From: Myxococcus sp. RHSTA-1-4
GTDB lineage: Bacteria; Myxococcota; Myxococcia; Myxococcales; Myxococcaceae
Assembly (NCBI RefSeq): GCF_020037125.1
Contig: NZ_JAIQDG010000037.1
Span: 1-64,000 of the forward strand
Direction of reading: 5' to 3'
Length of the DNA stretch: 64,000 nucleotides
Below, in pieces: positions 15,794 through 26,900 of the stretch. The notes under the pieces are model-generated. The model saw nothing but the letters and a program-made list of their open reading frames with translations, was not told where the DNA came from and ran no database searches. Within the stretch, counting starts at the first letter, position 1; every line of letters starts with the position of its first letter. The position numbers and the translations under genes were made by a program.

Positions 15794-17635
15794 CTATCGC
15801 GCCGCGACGCTCCGGAGCAGGGGCCGGGCCTTCTCCAGTAGCGCGAGGAACTCTTCCCGCTCCGCGTTGCCGGCGGGCGTGGCCGCGCGGGCAATCTCCC
15901 GCACCGACTCGATGCTCCAGCGGTCCGCGTGGGGGCTGCGCCGCAGCAACTCCGCCGCGCCCATCACCGCCGTCGCGAAGCGCAGGTCGGCGCTGGCGTC
16001 CCCGAATGTGCCAGCAAGCGCTCCGGCGGGGAAGGGGTAGACGCGTTCGGTGGCGGACTCGCCGCGCGGCCGCTTGGCGCGCACGCGCACCGTGGCCAGT
16101 CCTTCTCCGGCGCCGGGCTTCAGCTCCAGCTCGTACAGCGCGGTGACGGTGTGGCCGGAGCCAATCTCTCCCGCGTCCACGCGGTCATTCCGGAAGTCGC
16201 GGTCCGCGATGTCCCGGTTCTCGTAGCCCACCAGCCGGTAGCGGGCCACCTGCGCGGGGTTGAACTCCACCTGCACCTTCACGTCCTGCGCGATGACCTC
16301 CAGCGTCCCACCGAGCTGCTCCTGGAAGATGCGCCGCGCGGCCATCAGCGAGTCCACGTAGTAGTGGTTGCCGTTCCCCTGGTCCGCGAGCTGCTCCATC
16401 ATGGTGTCCTGGTAGTTGCCCATGCCGAAGCCCACGGTGGTGACGGTGATGCCCTCCTTCACGTGGCCGCGGATGGTCTTGAGGATGTCCGCGTGGTTCG
16501 TCGTGCCCACGTTGGCGTCTCCGTCCGAGAGGATGACGACCCGCGAGAGGGAGGCGCCGTCCAGCGTCTTCATGGCCTCCTGGTAGGCCAGCTCGATGCC
16601 CGAGGCCATCGCCGTGGAGCCACCGGCGGACAGCTCCTCGATGGCGGCGTGGATGCGTGCCTTGTGCTCCATGCCGGTGGGCGGCAGCACGCGCCGCACG
16701 CTGCCGGCGTACGTCACCAGCGCCACCGTGTCGCCGTCGCGCAGCTGGTCCACCAGCATGCGCAGCGCGCGCTTCGCCAGCGGCAGCCGGTCCGGTGACT
16801 GCATCGAGCCGGACACGTCCACCAGGAAGGTGAGGTGCGCGGGCTTGCGCTCGGACACGCTGAGACGCCGGCCCTGCACGCCCACGCGCAGCAGGTGGCG
16901 GCCCGGCGTGTACGGCGAAGGCGCGGCGTCCAGATGCACGGCCAGCGGGCCGTCGCTCGCGGCGGGCGCGGGGTACGTGTAGCGGAAGTAGTTGAGGAAC
17001 TCCTCCACGCGCACCGCCTCCTTCGGCGGCAGCGCTCCCTCCAGCAGCTTGCGCCGCGCCAGCGTGTACGACGCGGTGTCCACGTCCACGGCGAAGGTGG
17101 AGAGCCGGTCCTCCGCCGCCGTCACGAAGGGATTCACCCCGTAGTCACGATAGCCCTCGCCCGAGGAGGGCGGCTCGGCGGGGGCGCGTCCGAGGTGCTT
17201 GCCCCCGAGCGCGGCCGTGGAGCCCATGCCCGTGAAGCTTCCGCTTCCAGTGCCGTAGCTCGAGACGCCGCCCCCGCGCCCCTTCGTGCCGATTCCGCCG
17301 ATGCCGGCAGTGTTTCCACCCCCCAGGCCGCCACCTCCGGCGCCGATGCCCCGCAGCCCCAGCCCTCCCATCTTCCCTTCATCAGCCGTCTTTCCGAGGG
17401 ACTTCGCGGCCGGGTCGATGAGGAGTGCGTTCGAAGACGGTGCCTTGCTCAGGGCAGGTGCGTCGGCGGAGGGGAGGATGACGAGCTTCGCCACCTTCGC
17501 TTCTTCCCCTGTCGCGGGCGCTTCGGGCCGAGCCGCCGCGGAGTCCCTGTCTTCTCGTGAGCGACAACCCGATGCCGCGCCCACCATGAAGAGTGCACAG
17601 ACGACTCCCGTGACGGCCGTGTGGATCCGCCTCAT
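15794..17635 (-). CDS. YfbK-like von Willebrand factor A lipoprotein
   Basis: The 613-residue protein starts with a lipoprotein signal whose lipobox ends GAASGC (Cys ~24). A low-complexity, Gly-rich spacer lies at ~88-150 (repeats of GIG/GGG). The YfbK-type N-terminal domain (NPFVTAAEDRLSTFAVDVD, ~168-186) follows, then a VWA domain with an intact MIDAS start DVSGSM, and a C-terminal DUF3520-like domain. VWA domains bind metal-dependent ligands, so the protein is presumably membrane-anchored and involved in envelope interactions. It is convergent with the ECF sigma gene (2-bp gap) and divergent from the giant RHS gene. Confidence 0.82.
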   Translation of the reverse strand: MRRIHTAVTGVVCALFMVGAASGCRSREDRDSAAARPEAPATGEEAKVAKLVILPSADAPALSKAPSSNALLIDPAAKSLGKTADEGKMGGLGLRGIGAGGGGLGGGNTAGIGGIGTKGRGGGVSSYGTGSGSFTGMGSTAALGGKHLGRAPAEPPSSGEGYRDYGVNPFVTAAEDRLSTFAVDVDTASYTLARRKLLEGALPPKEAVRVEEFLNYFRYTYPAPAASDGPLAVHLDAAPSPYTPGRHLLRVGVQGRRLSVSERKPAHLTFLVDVSGSMQSPDRLPLAKRALRMLVDQLRDGDTVALVTYAGSVRRVLPPTGMEHKARIHAAIEELSAGGSTAMASGIELAYQEAMKTLDGASLSRVVILSDGDANVGTTNHADILKTIRGHVKEGITVTTVGFGMGNYQDTMMEQLADQGNGNHYYVDSLMAARRIFQEQLGGTLEVIAQDVKVQVEFNPAQVARYRLVGYENRDIADRDFRNDRVDAGEIGSGHTVTALYELELKPGAGEGLATVRVRAKRPRGESATERVYPFPAGALAGTFGDASADLRFATAVMGAAELLRRSPHADRWSIESVREIARAATPAGNAEREEFLALLEKARPLLRSVAAR

Positions 17636-17917
17636 TCACTGCCTCCGTTGTCTTGGATTCGCGAAGGCGTCCGACAGCCGCGCGCGGAGAAGGTTCCCGC
17701 GACGTCGCGGCGCCGCGTGGACTCGAGACAGCCGGGTCAGTCTGGCCCCCAGTCCAGCCAAAAGACGCGTGGCCAGAGGCAGATAGCGTCCACACTCACC
17801 GTGGTGATGCCTGGGTGTAAATTCACACCGTCGACAGAAAGCAGGCCCTTGCGGTACACGCTGCGTCGCTGGGCCGGGGTCGCCTGGTCACTGGCCGTAC
17901 CACAAGAGGGGGACGTC
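17636..17917. promoter_or_regulatory. Divergent promoter region (VWA lipoprotein / RHS giant gene)
   Basis: This 282-bp gap must hold promoters for both flanking genes. A near-palindrome GGTGTAAATTCACACC at 17814-17829, about 90 bp before the RHS start, is a possible operator. The frame of the RHS gene is open through here, but the sequence lacks the signal peptide and looks non-coding. Confidence 0.4.
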
Positions 17918-20900
17918 ATGACGCCGCAGGGGTTCTGGGCACGCACGCTCGCGTTGCTCGTCGTCGTCGCTTTCGCCGGCTGCAACAAGGACGCGGAAAA
18001 GGCCGAGTCGCCACCGTCCGCGGCGCTCGTGAATCAGCAGCGCGCATCCGTCCTGGCCACGGAGGAGGCCTGCGAGCCCGGCGACACCTCCCCCAAGCCC
18101 ACGGCGCTGGAGTACTCGGGTGCCACGGAGGCCGAGTACGGCGACGTGCTGGGCCTGGTGGCTCGCCTGACGGACGCGTCCGGCCAGCCGCTGGCTACGC
18201 GCGAGGTGCGCTTCACCCTGGGAAGCCTGGAGGCGTCGGCCGTCACGGACGACCTCGGCATGGCGCGGGCGCCCCTGGCGCTGACGCTGGCGCCGGCCGC
18301 GGTGCCACTCCAGGTGCGTTTCGCGGGTGACGCGACCCACGCCCCGTCCGCCACCTCGGCCACGGTGACCATTGCCCGCGCGGACACCCGCACGCGCGTG
18401 CTGGGCCCCACGCTGCTGGCCACGGGCGCGCCCCAGCAGGTTCGCGCCTCGCTCGCGGACGCGGACGAGCAGACCGCCATCGCCGGCCGCACCCTCGTCT
18501 TCGAGGCCGCGGGCGCGCGCGCCACCGCCACCACGGATGCCTCGGGTGTCGCCACCGCCACGCTTTCCTGGAGCGCGAACGCCACCGGGCCGGCCGTGCT
18601 GGCCGTCTCCTTCGCGGGCGACACGTATTACGAGCCCTCGCGCGACGAGGCGCCCGTCACCCGTTACCTGCCCACCGCCTTCGCCGTCTGGGGCGGCAAC
18701 ACGCCGGGCCTCGCGCTCGGAGACCGCGTCAACTTCTGGGGCCACTCCTGGCCGAAGCAGGTGACGGGTGGCGCGTACGACGCGCAGGGCGACTTCAAGG
18801 GCTGGGCCTACGGCCTGCAAGGCTTCGCGCTCTGCCAGCCCACGGCGCGTCCCGGTGGCACGCCGCCGCTGACGCAGGGCTGCTGGAACAGCAAGACGGG
18901 GCAGAGCTGGCCGCCGGACTCGCTGCCCGAATACATCGGCGTCATCGTCCCCAACGCCATCTCCAAGGACAAGAGCACCCTCTTCGGCAACGTGGCGGCG
19001 CTGGCGGTGGTGAAGGTGGACCCGGAGCCGAAGTACGGCCCGGTGCCGGGCAAGCCGGGCTGGGGCACGCTGGTGGCGCTGGTGGACGGCGGCACCGTCT
19101 TCCCGCAGCCGGCGTCCCTGGTGGCCTCGCAGCGCCAGCCCCTGTCGGTGCAGCCGGGCGCCACCTTCGACGTCACCGTCGACCTGGGCAACCCCACCGC
19201 GACGGCGGCCCAGGCCGTGGTCGTCACCGAGCAGTTCGAGGGCGTGACGCCCACCTCGGGAGAGCAGTCGCTCGGCACCATCGAGCCCTCCACCCAGCGC
19301 TCCACCTCCTTCACGGTGACCGCGCCGTCCGTCGCCCCGCGCGGTGAGGCGGAGTCGCAGGTGGACTATCTCGCCCGCCTCGCCGCGCTGGACGGCCTGC
19401 CGCTGCGCTCCGTGGGCCGCGTGCGCTACGCGGACCCGACGGGCTCGTCACCGGCGCCCATCGACCTCTCGTCCGTCACGCGGGTGCAGCTGCCCCGGCT
19501 GACGGCGACGCTGTCGGCGCCCTCGTGCGCCGGCCCGTGCACCACCGTGCGCTACGTGCTGACGGTGGCCAACCTCGGCGCCGGCAAGGCCCAGGGCGTC
19601 ACCGCCACCGTCGTCCTGCCGGACAGCTCCACCCAGGTGCTGGAGGTGGGCGCGCTCGCCTCCAACCTGCTGGCCACGCGTACCGTGGAGTGGAGCGTGC
19701 CCGAGGTGGCTGCGCGCGGTGAGGACGAGACGGTGGAGGCGTACCTCACGCGCCTGCGCGAGGCCGCGGAGCGGACGTACTCCGCTTCCGCGACGGTGAC
19801 CTGGAAGGACGCGCGGGACAACGCCTACGGCCCCGTGGGCGCGCAGGTGACGACGGAGGCGCGGCTGCCCATCCTCACCGCCTCCACGGAGCGTCCCGCC
19901 CCCGTGCTGCCGGGACAGACGCTGCCCCTGGCCTTCACCGTCACCAACCTCGGAACGGTGCGCGCGGTGGACGCGCGGCTGCAGGTGGAGGGCGGCGGTG
20001 GCCAGCTCCCCGCCTTCACGCTGGAGGGCGGCCAGTCCACCACCATCCCCGTGGACGTCGTCGCTCCGCCCGTGGCGCCCAAGGGCGCGGAGGAGACGGA
20101 CGACGCCTACCTGGCGCGCCTGCGGGCCACGGATGGCAGCCTCTTCTCCGTGGGCTACTCGCTGGACTGGGCCAGTGCGTGCCCGGCCCGCTTCGGCCCG
20201 CTGCCGGGCGTGGTGAAGACCTTCACCGTGCTGCCGGTGGTGACGCTGGGCCTGGAGGGGCCGGCCACCGCGGACGCCGGGGACACGCTGCACTACACCG
20301 TGTCGCTGGCCAACGTGGGGCACGCGGAGGCCTCCGGTCTGGTGGTGACGCTGGTGCTGCCGGACGGCAGCTCGCAGCCGGTGGCGGTGCCCGGGGCCGT
20401 GCTGGCCCGCGGTGCCACCGCCCAGGTGCCCGTCACCTTCACGCTGCCGGCCGGTCAGCCCGCTGGCACGGTGACGGCGCACGCCTCCGTGCGGTGGGCG
20501 GACGCGGTGGCCAACGCCTATGGCCCGGTATCCGCGAGCGCAAGCACCGAGGTGCGCCGCTCCAACCTGCCTCCCGTCGTCAACGCCGGGCCGGACTTCA
20601 CCGTCACGCTGCCCGCGGGCGCCACCCTGCCGGGCACCGTCTCCGATGACGGCATGCCCCTGGGCTCGGCGCTCACCAGCTCCTGGGTGCAGGTGAGCGG
20701 CCCGGGCATCGCCGTCTTCGCGGACGCCACGGCGCCCATCACCGGCGTCACCTTCACCGAGCCGGGCACGTACGTGCTGCGCCTCATCGGCAGCGACGGC
20801 GAGCTGTCCGCCAGCGACGAGGCCACCGTCATCGTGAAGCCGCGCGAGGGCAATGGCACCACGCTGCCCGGCGGCGGCACCGTGCCGGGCGAGGTCCTCA

Positions 20901-23900
20901 TCAACGTGGTGCGTGACGGCAACCAGCTCCGCCTGGACAACACCACCAACGCCTTCAACTTCATCTGGGTGGCCGTCTCCACCAAGGGCACGGTGCTGAA
21001 GTTCAACACCGCGACGGGCCAGATTCTGGGCGAGTACTACACCTCGCCCACGGGGCAGCCGAAGGACCCGTCGCGCACCACGGTGGACAAGACCGGCAGC
21101 GTCTGGGCGTCCAACCGCGCCGGCAACAGCGTCGTGCACATCGGCCTGGTGGAGAACGGCCAGTGCGTGGACCGCAACGGCAACGGCGTCATCGATACGT
21201 CCACGGGCTATGGCGACATCAAGGCCTGGACGAACGCGGGCGGCGCGGACACCAATGGCGGCGTCACCACCGCGCAGGACGAGTGCATGCTGCACTACGT
21301 CCGCGTGCGCTCGTCGGGGACCCGCCACGTGTCGGTGGACGAGAACAACGACGTCTGGGTGAGCGGCACCAACGGGCGCCACTTCGACCTGGTGGACGGA
21401 CGCACGGGCGTCATCAAGCGCCAGGAGAACTCGGTCGGCTACGGCGGCTACGGCGGCCTGATTGACCGCAACGGCGTCATCTGGTCCGCCGCCAACCTGC
21501 TGCGCTGGGACACGGCGCTTCCGCTCAATGGCGCCAACGGCGTCAACTGGCGCGGCTACAGCCACGCCAGCTACGGCCTGTGCCTGGGGCCGGACGGGCA
21601 CGTGTGGAACACGGAGCTCGGCTCGCGCATCCGCCGCTTCGCGCCGGACGGCACGCTGCTGGGGACCTTCACCCACGGCGGCTCCTACGCGCAGGGCTGT
21701 GTCGTGGCCCCTGACGGACACGTGTGGGTGGCCCATTCGCTCTACGGCAACACGGTGGGCCACCTGAAGCCGGACGGCAGTCACGTGGGCAACGTGCAGG
21801 TGGGCAGCGGCCCCACGGGCGTGGCGGTGGACGGCGCCGGCAAGGTGTGGGCGACCAACTACTACAGCGGCACGGTGTCGCGTATCGACCCGACGAAGGG
21901 CGCGCTGGGGCCGGATGGGGTGACGCGGGTGGGGCAGGTGGACTTCACCTCGCCGTACCTGGGCGGCAACCTCTACAACTACAGCGACATGACGGGCAGC
22001 ACGCTGGCGGGCGCGCCGGACAACGGCACCTGGACGGTGGTGCGTGACAGCGGCGCGGCCGGCAGCGAGTGGGGGAAGGTGACGTGGAACGGGCAGGTGT
22101 GCGGCGACGCCACGCTGACCGTGACGGTGGCCAGCAGTGAGAATGGCACGACGTTCAGCGCCCCGGTGGTGGTGCGCAGCGGTGAGGACTTCGACGTCCC
22201 CAACGGCCGCTACCTGCGCGTGAGCGTCGCCTTCAAGCGCTCCAGCAAGGGCGAGAGCCCGGTGCTCTACAACCTGTCCATCGGCACCGCGCCGTACGTG
22301 ATGCCGGAGCAGGCGAATGGCGTACCCACGGTGGACGCGGGCCGCGACCGCACGGTGACGCACCCCAACGTGGCGCGGGTGACGGGCTCGGCGTGCGACG
22401 ACGGCCTGCCTTCCGGGGCGGCGGTGTCGCTGGCCTGGAGCCAGGTGAGCGGCCCGGGCACGGCGACCTTCTCCTCGCCGGCGCAGGAGGCCACGGACGT
22501 GGCCTTCAGCGAGCCGGGCACGTACGTGCTGCGGCTGTCGGCGAGCGACTCGGCGCTGAGCGGCCATGACGACGTGACGGTGACGGTGCTGCCGCGCAAC
22601 CTGCCGCCGGTGGTGAGCGTGCAGGCCCCCACGTCCCTCATCCTCCCCGACGTCGCCGACCTCACGGCGACGGTGACGGACGACGGGCTTCCCGCGGGGG
22701 CGGTGCTCACCCGGAGCTGGGCGAAGGTGAGCGGGCCGGGCACGGTGACGTTCTCCGCGCCGGACGCGGACGTCACGACGGCGGCCTTCTCGCAGGCGGG
22801 CACCTACGTGCTGCGCTTCACCGCGTTCGACGGGCACCTGACGCGCTCGGAGGACATGAGCATCACCGTCAGCCCGGCGCCGTCCGCCAACCAGGCGCCC
22901 GTGGTGTCCGCGGGGCCGAACCTGTCGCTCATCTTCGGCGCCCAGGTGAACCTGGCCGGGACGGTGACGGACGACGGGCTGCCCACCGGCAAGGCGGTGA
23001 CGCAGTCGTGGAGCAAGGTGAGCGGTCCGGGCACGGTGAGCTTCACCAGCCCGACGGCCGCCTCCACCCGCGCCACCTTCAGCGTGGCCGGTGAGTACGT
23101 GCTGCGGCTGACGGCCACGGACACCGACCTCAGCCGCTCCGCGGACGTCAGCGTGGTGCTCACCCCGGCCACGCCCGCCAACCGCGCGCCCAACGTCTCC
23201 ATCTCCGCGACGACGAGCGGCACGGGTGGCATGCAGTTGTCGCTGTCCAGCACCGTCACCGATGACGGGCTGCCCTCGGGCGCCAGCCTCACCCGGCAGT
23301 GGAGCGCGGTGAGCGGCCCGGGCCCGGTGACCTTCAGCGCGCCGACGAGCAGCACCACCCTGGCGAACTTCACCGTCGCCGGCACGTACGTGCTGCGGCT
23401 GACGGCCAGCGACACCCAGCTCAGCACCAGCGCCGACATGCAGGTGGCCATCAACACCACCGCGCCTGCCAACACGGCGCCGTCGGTGTCCGCGGGCACC
23501 AACGTGGCCATCACCCTGCCGGTGAACTCCGTGCAGCTCAACGGCACCGCCAGCGATGACGGCCGTCCGACGGGCTCGACGCTGAGCGTGCTGTGGACGC
23601 AGGTGGGCGGCCCGGCGGGGGTGACCTTCACCTCGCAGACCACGGCCTCCACCCGGGCGGCCTTCCCGGCCGCGGGGACCTACGTGCTGCGGCTGACCGC
23701 CAGCGACGGCCAGCTCGAGCGCGCCTCGGACGTGAGCGTGGTGGTGCATCCGGCCGCCACGGCCAACAAGCCGCCCCTGGTGGCGGCCGGCCCCAACCTG
23801 TCCACGGTGCTGCCGCAGGACACGGTGCAGCTCCAGGGCAGCGTGAGCGATGACGGCCTGCCGGAGGGCAGCGCGCTCGCGGTGACGTGGACACGTGTGA

Positions 23901-26900
23901 GCGGCCCGGGCACCGTCACCTTCGGTGATGCGTCCCAGCCCGCCACCTCGGCGAAGTTCAGCGCGGCGGGCACCTACGTGCTGCGGCTGGCGGCGAGCGA
24001 CGGTGCCTTCACCGCCACCTCGGACGTGTCGGTGGTGGTGAATGCCTCCGTTCCCTCCAACCAGGCGCCGGTGGTGGACGCGGGCCCGTCGTGGAACCTG
24101 CGGCTGCCCACGCGCACGGTGACGCTGACGGGCACGGTGACGGATGACGGACTGCCCACGGGCGCGGTGGTGTCGCAGCAGTGGAGCATGGTGGAGGGCC
24201 CCGCCTCCGTCGTCTTCAGCGCGCCCACCCAGAAGACGACGGCGGTGACGGTGAGCAAGGCGGGCGTCTACCGGCTGCGCCTCACCGCGAGCGACACGAA
24301 GCTGACGGGCTCCTCGGACGTGATGCTGAACGTCTCCGAGGCCGCCGCGGACAACGCTCCGCCGTCCATCGACCCTGGTCCCAACCTCAGTGTGAATCTG
24401 CCGGCTCCGGCGGTGGCCCTCAACGGCACCGTGACGGACGACGGGCGCCCGGTGGGCAACGTGCTGGAGACCCGCTGGGAGCTGGCGAGCGGCCCCGCGC
24501 TGGTGACGTTCGCCAATGCCTCGCAGCCGGCCACCACGGCGGGCTTCACGACGGTGGGCGACTACCTGCTGCGGCTGACGGCCAGCGATGGCGAGTGGGT
24601 GGCCAGCGCGGTGAAGCAGGTGCGTGTCCAGCCGGTCGTGGTGAACAAGGTGCCGGTGGTGAGCGCCACGGGCCCGGCCACGGTGACGCTGCCGGGCACG
24701 GCCCTGCTGTCCGGCTCGGCCCGCGACGACGGCCTGCCGGCCTCCAGCACGCTGGCGGTGTCCTGGAGCCAGGTGAGCGGCCCGGGCACGGTGTCCTTCA
24801 CCCGCCCGGCGCAGGTGTCCTCGGCGGCCAGCTTCAGCGCGCCGGGTGACTACGTGCTGCGCCTCACCGCGAACGACGGCGAGCTGACGGCGTCGGCGGA
24901 CGTGTCGGTGCGGGCGCTGGTGGTGAACCAGGCCCCGGTGGTGTTCGCGGGCGACGGCCAGGTGCTGGAGTACCCGGTCCGCACTGCGACGCTGACCGGT
25001 ACCGCCACGGATGACGGCCTGCCCGCGGGCCGGCCGCTGACGGTGGCGTGGAGCGTGGTGGGCGGCGCGGGCGCGGTGACGTTCGGCAGCCCGGACCAGC
25101 TCGTCACCACCGCGACGTTCGCCTCCGCGGGCAGCTACCTGCTGCGGCTGACGGCGAGCGACTCGGAGAAGACGGCCAGCTCGGACGTGGTGGTGAACGT
25201 GGCGGCGCCGGAGGGCCCGGTGCCCACGGTGAGCCTCACGTCGCCCGTGGACGGCGCATCCGTCACCGGCCCCGTCACCGTCGCCGGCACCGTGAGCGGC
25301 GGCGAGTGGAGGGTGGAGTACCGCCTGGGCGCGGACGACACGGCCCCGCAGGAGTGGACCGTCCTCGCCAACGGCAGCGGCCCCTCCAGCGGCACGCTGG
25401 CCACGTTCGACCCGACGGTGCTCCTCAACGGCACCTACGAGGTGCGCGTGGTGGCCACGACGTCGGGCGGTGACTCCGTTGCCTCGGTCTCCACCACCGT
25501 CACCGGCGACCAGAAGGTGGGCAACTTCAGCCTCGCGTTCACCGACCTGGACATGCCGGTGGCCGGGCTGCCCATCCGCGTCACCCGCACGTACGACAGC
25601 CGCGACAAGCAGGTGGGTGACTTCGGCGTGGGCTGGACTCTGCAGGTCTCCAACGTCCGCGTGGAGAAGCGGGGCGTGCAGGGCAAGGCGTGGGAGCAGA
25701 CGAAGTCGTCGGGCTTCTTCCCCACCTACTGCGTGACGCCCACGCGCCCGCTCGAGGTGACCATCACCTTCCCGGACAACCGGCAGTACCGGTTCATGCC
25801 GGAGCTGGAGGAGCCCTGCTCGGTGCTCTATCCCATCCAGTTCGGCTACGTGCGCTACCGGGCCGTGCCGCCCACCCAGGGTGAGCTGGTGGTGCTCGGC
25901 AACACCGAGGTCTACGTCGAGGGCTCCATCCCGGGCGCCGCGCAGCTCGTCGGGCTTGACGACTTCCAGGTCTTCAACCCGAGCCGCTTCCAGCTCACCA
26001 CGGAGAAGGGCAACGTCCTCATCATCGACCAGACGGAGGGCGTGCAGCGCATCATCGAGCCCAACGGCAACAGCCTGACCATCGGCCGTAACGGCATCCT
26101 GCACTCCAGCGGGAAGAGCGTGGAGTTCGAGCGCGACACCAAGGGCCGCATCCAGCGCATCCTCGACCCGAACGGCAACGCGCTCACGTACGCCTACGAC
26201 GCGCGCGGTGACCTGGTGGCCTTCACCGACCGCGAGGGCAACACCTCCACGTATTCGTACAACCTCAGCCACGGGCTGACGGGCATCAAGGACCCGCTGG
26301 GCCGCGAGCCGCTGCGCAACGAGTACGACGAGAGCGGCCGGCTGGTGAGCCACACCGACGCCTCGGGACGCACCGTGGTGTACGAGCGCGACCTGTCCGC
26401 CAACCACGAGGCGGTGACCAACCGGCTCGGCTACACGACGCTCTTCGAGTACGACGAGGACGGCAACATCGTCCGCATCACCGATGCGAAGGGCAACGTC
26501 TCGACGGCCACGTTCGACGCGCGGGACAACAAGCTGACCGACACGAACGCCCTCGGCCACGTCACCCGGTACGAGTACGACGCGCTCGACAACAAGGTGA
26601 GCGAGACGGACCCGCTCGGCCGGACCACGCGCTACACGTACAACGAGAAGCGCCAGCCCCTCACCATCACCGACCCGCTGGGCGGCGTCACCCGCTACGC
26701 CTACGACACCAAGGGCAACCTGCTGTCGGTCACCGACCCCATGGGCGGCGTCACCCGCTACACGTACGACTCGCAGGGCCAGGTGCTCACGGAGACGGAC
26801 GCGCTCGGGGCCGTCACGCGTCACGAGTACGACGCGGAGGGCAACGAGGTCGCCACCACGGACCCGCTGGGCAACGTCACCCGGAGCACGTTCGACGCCA

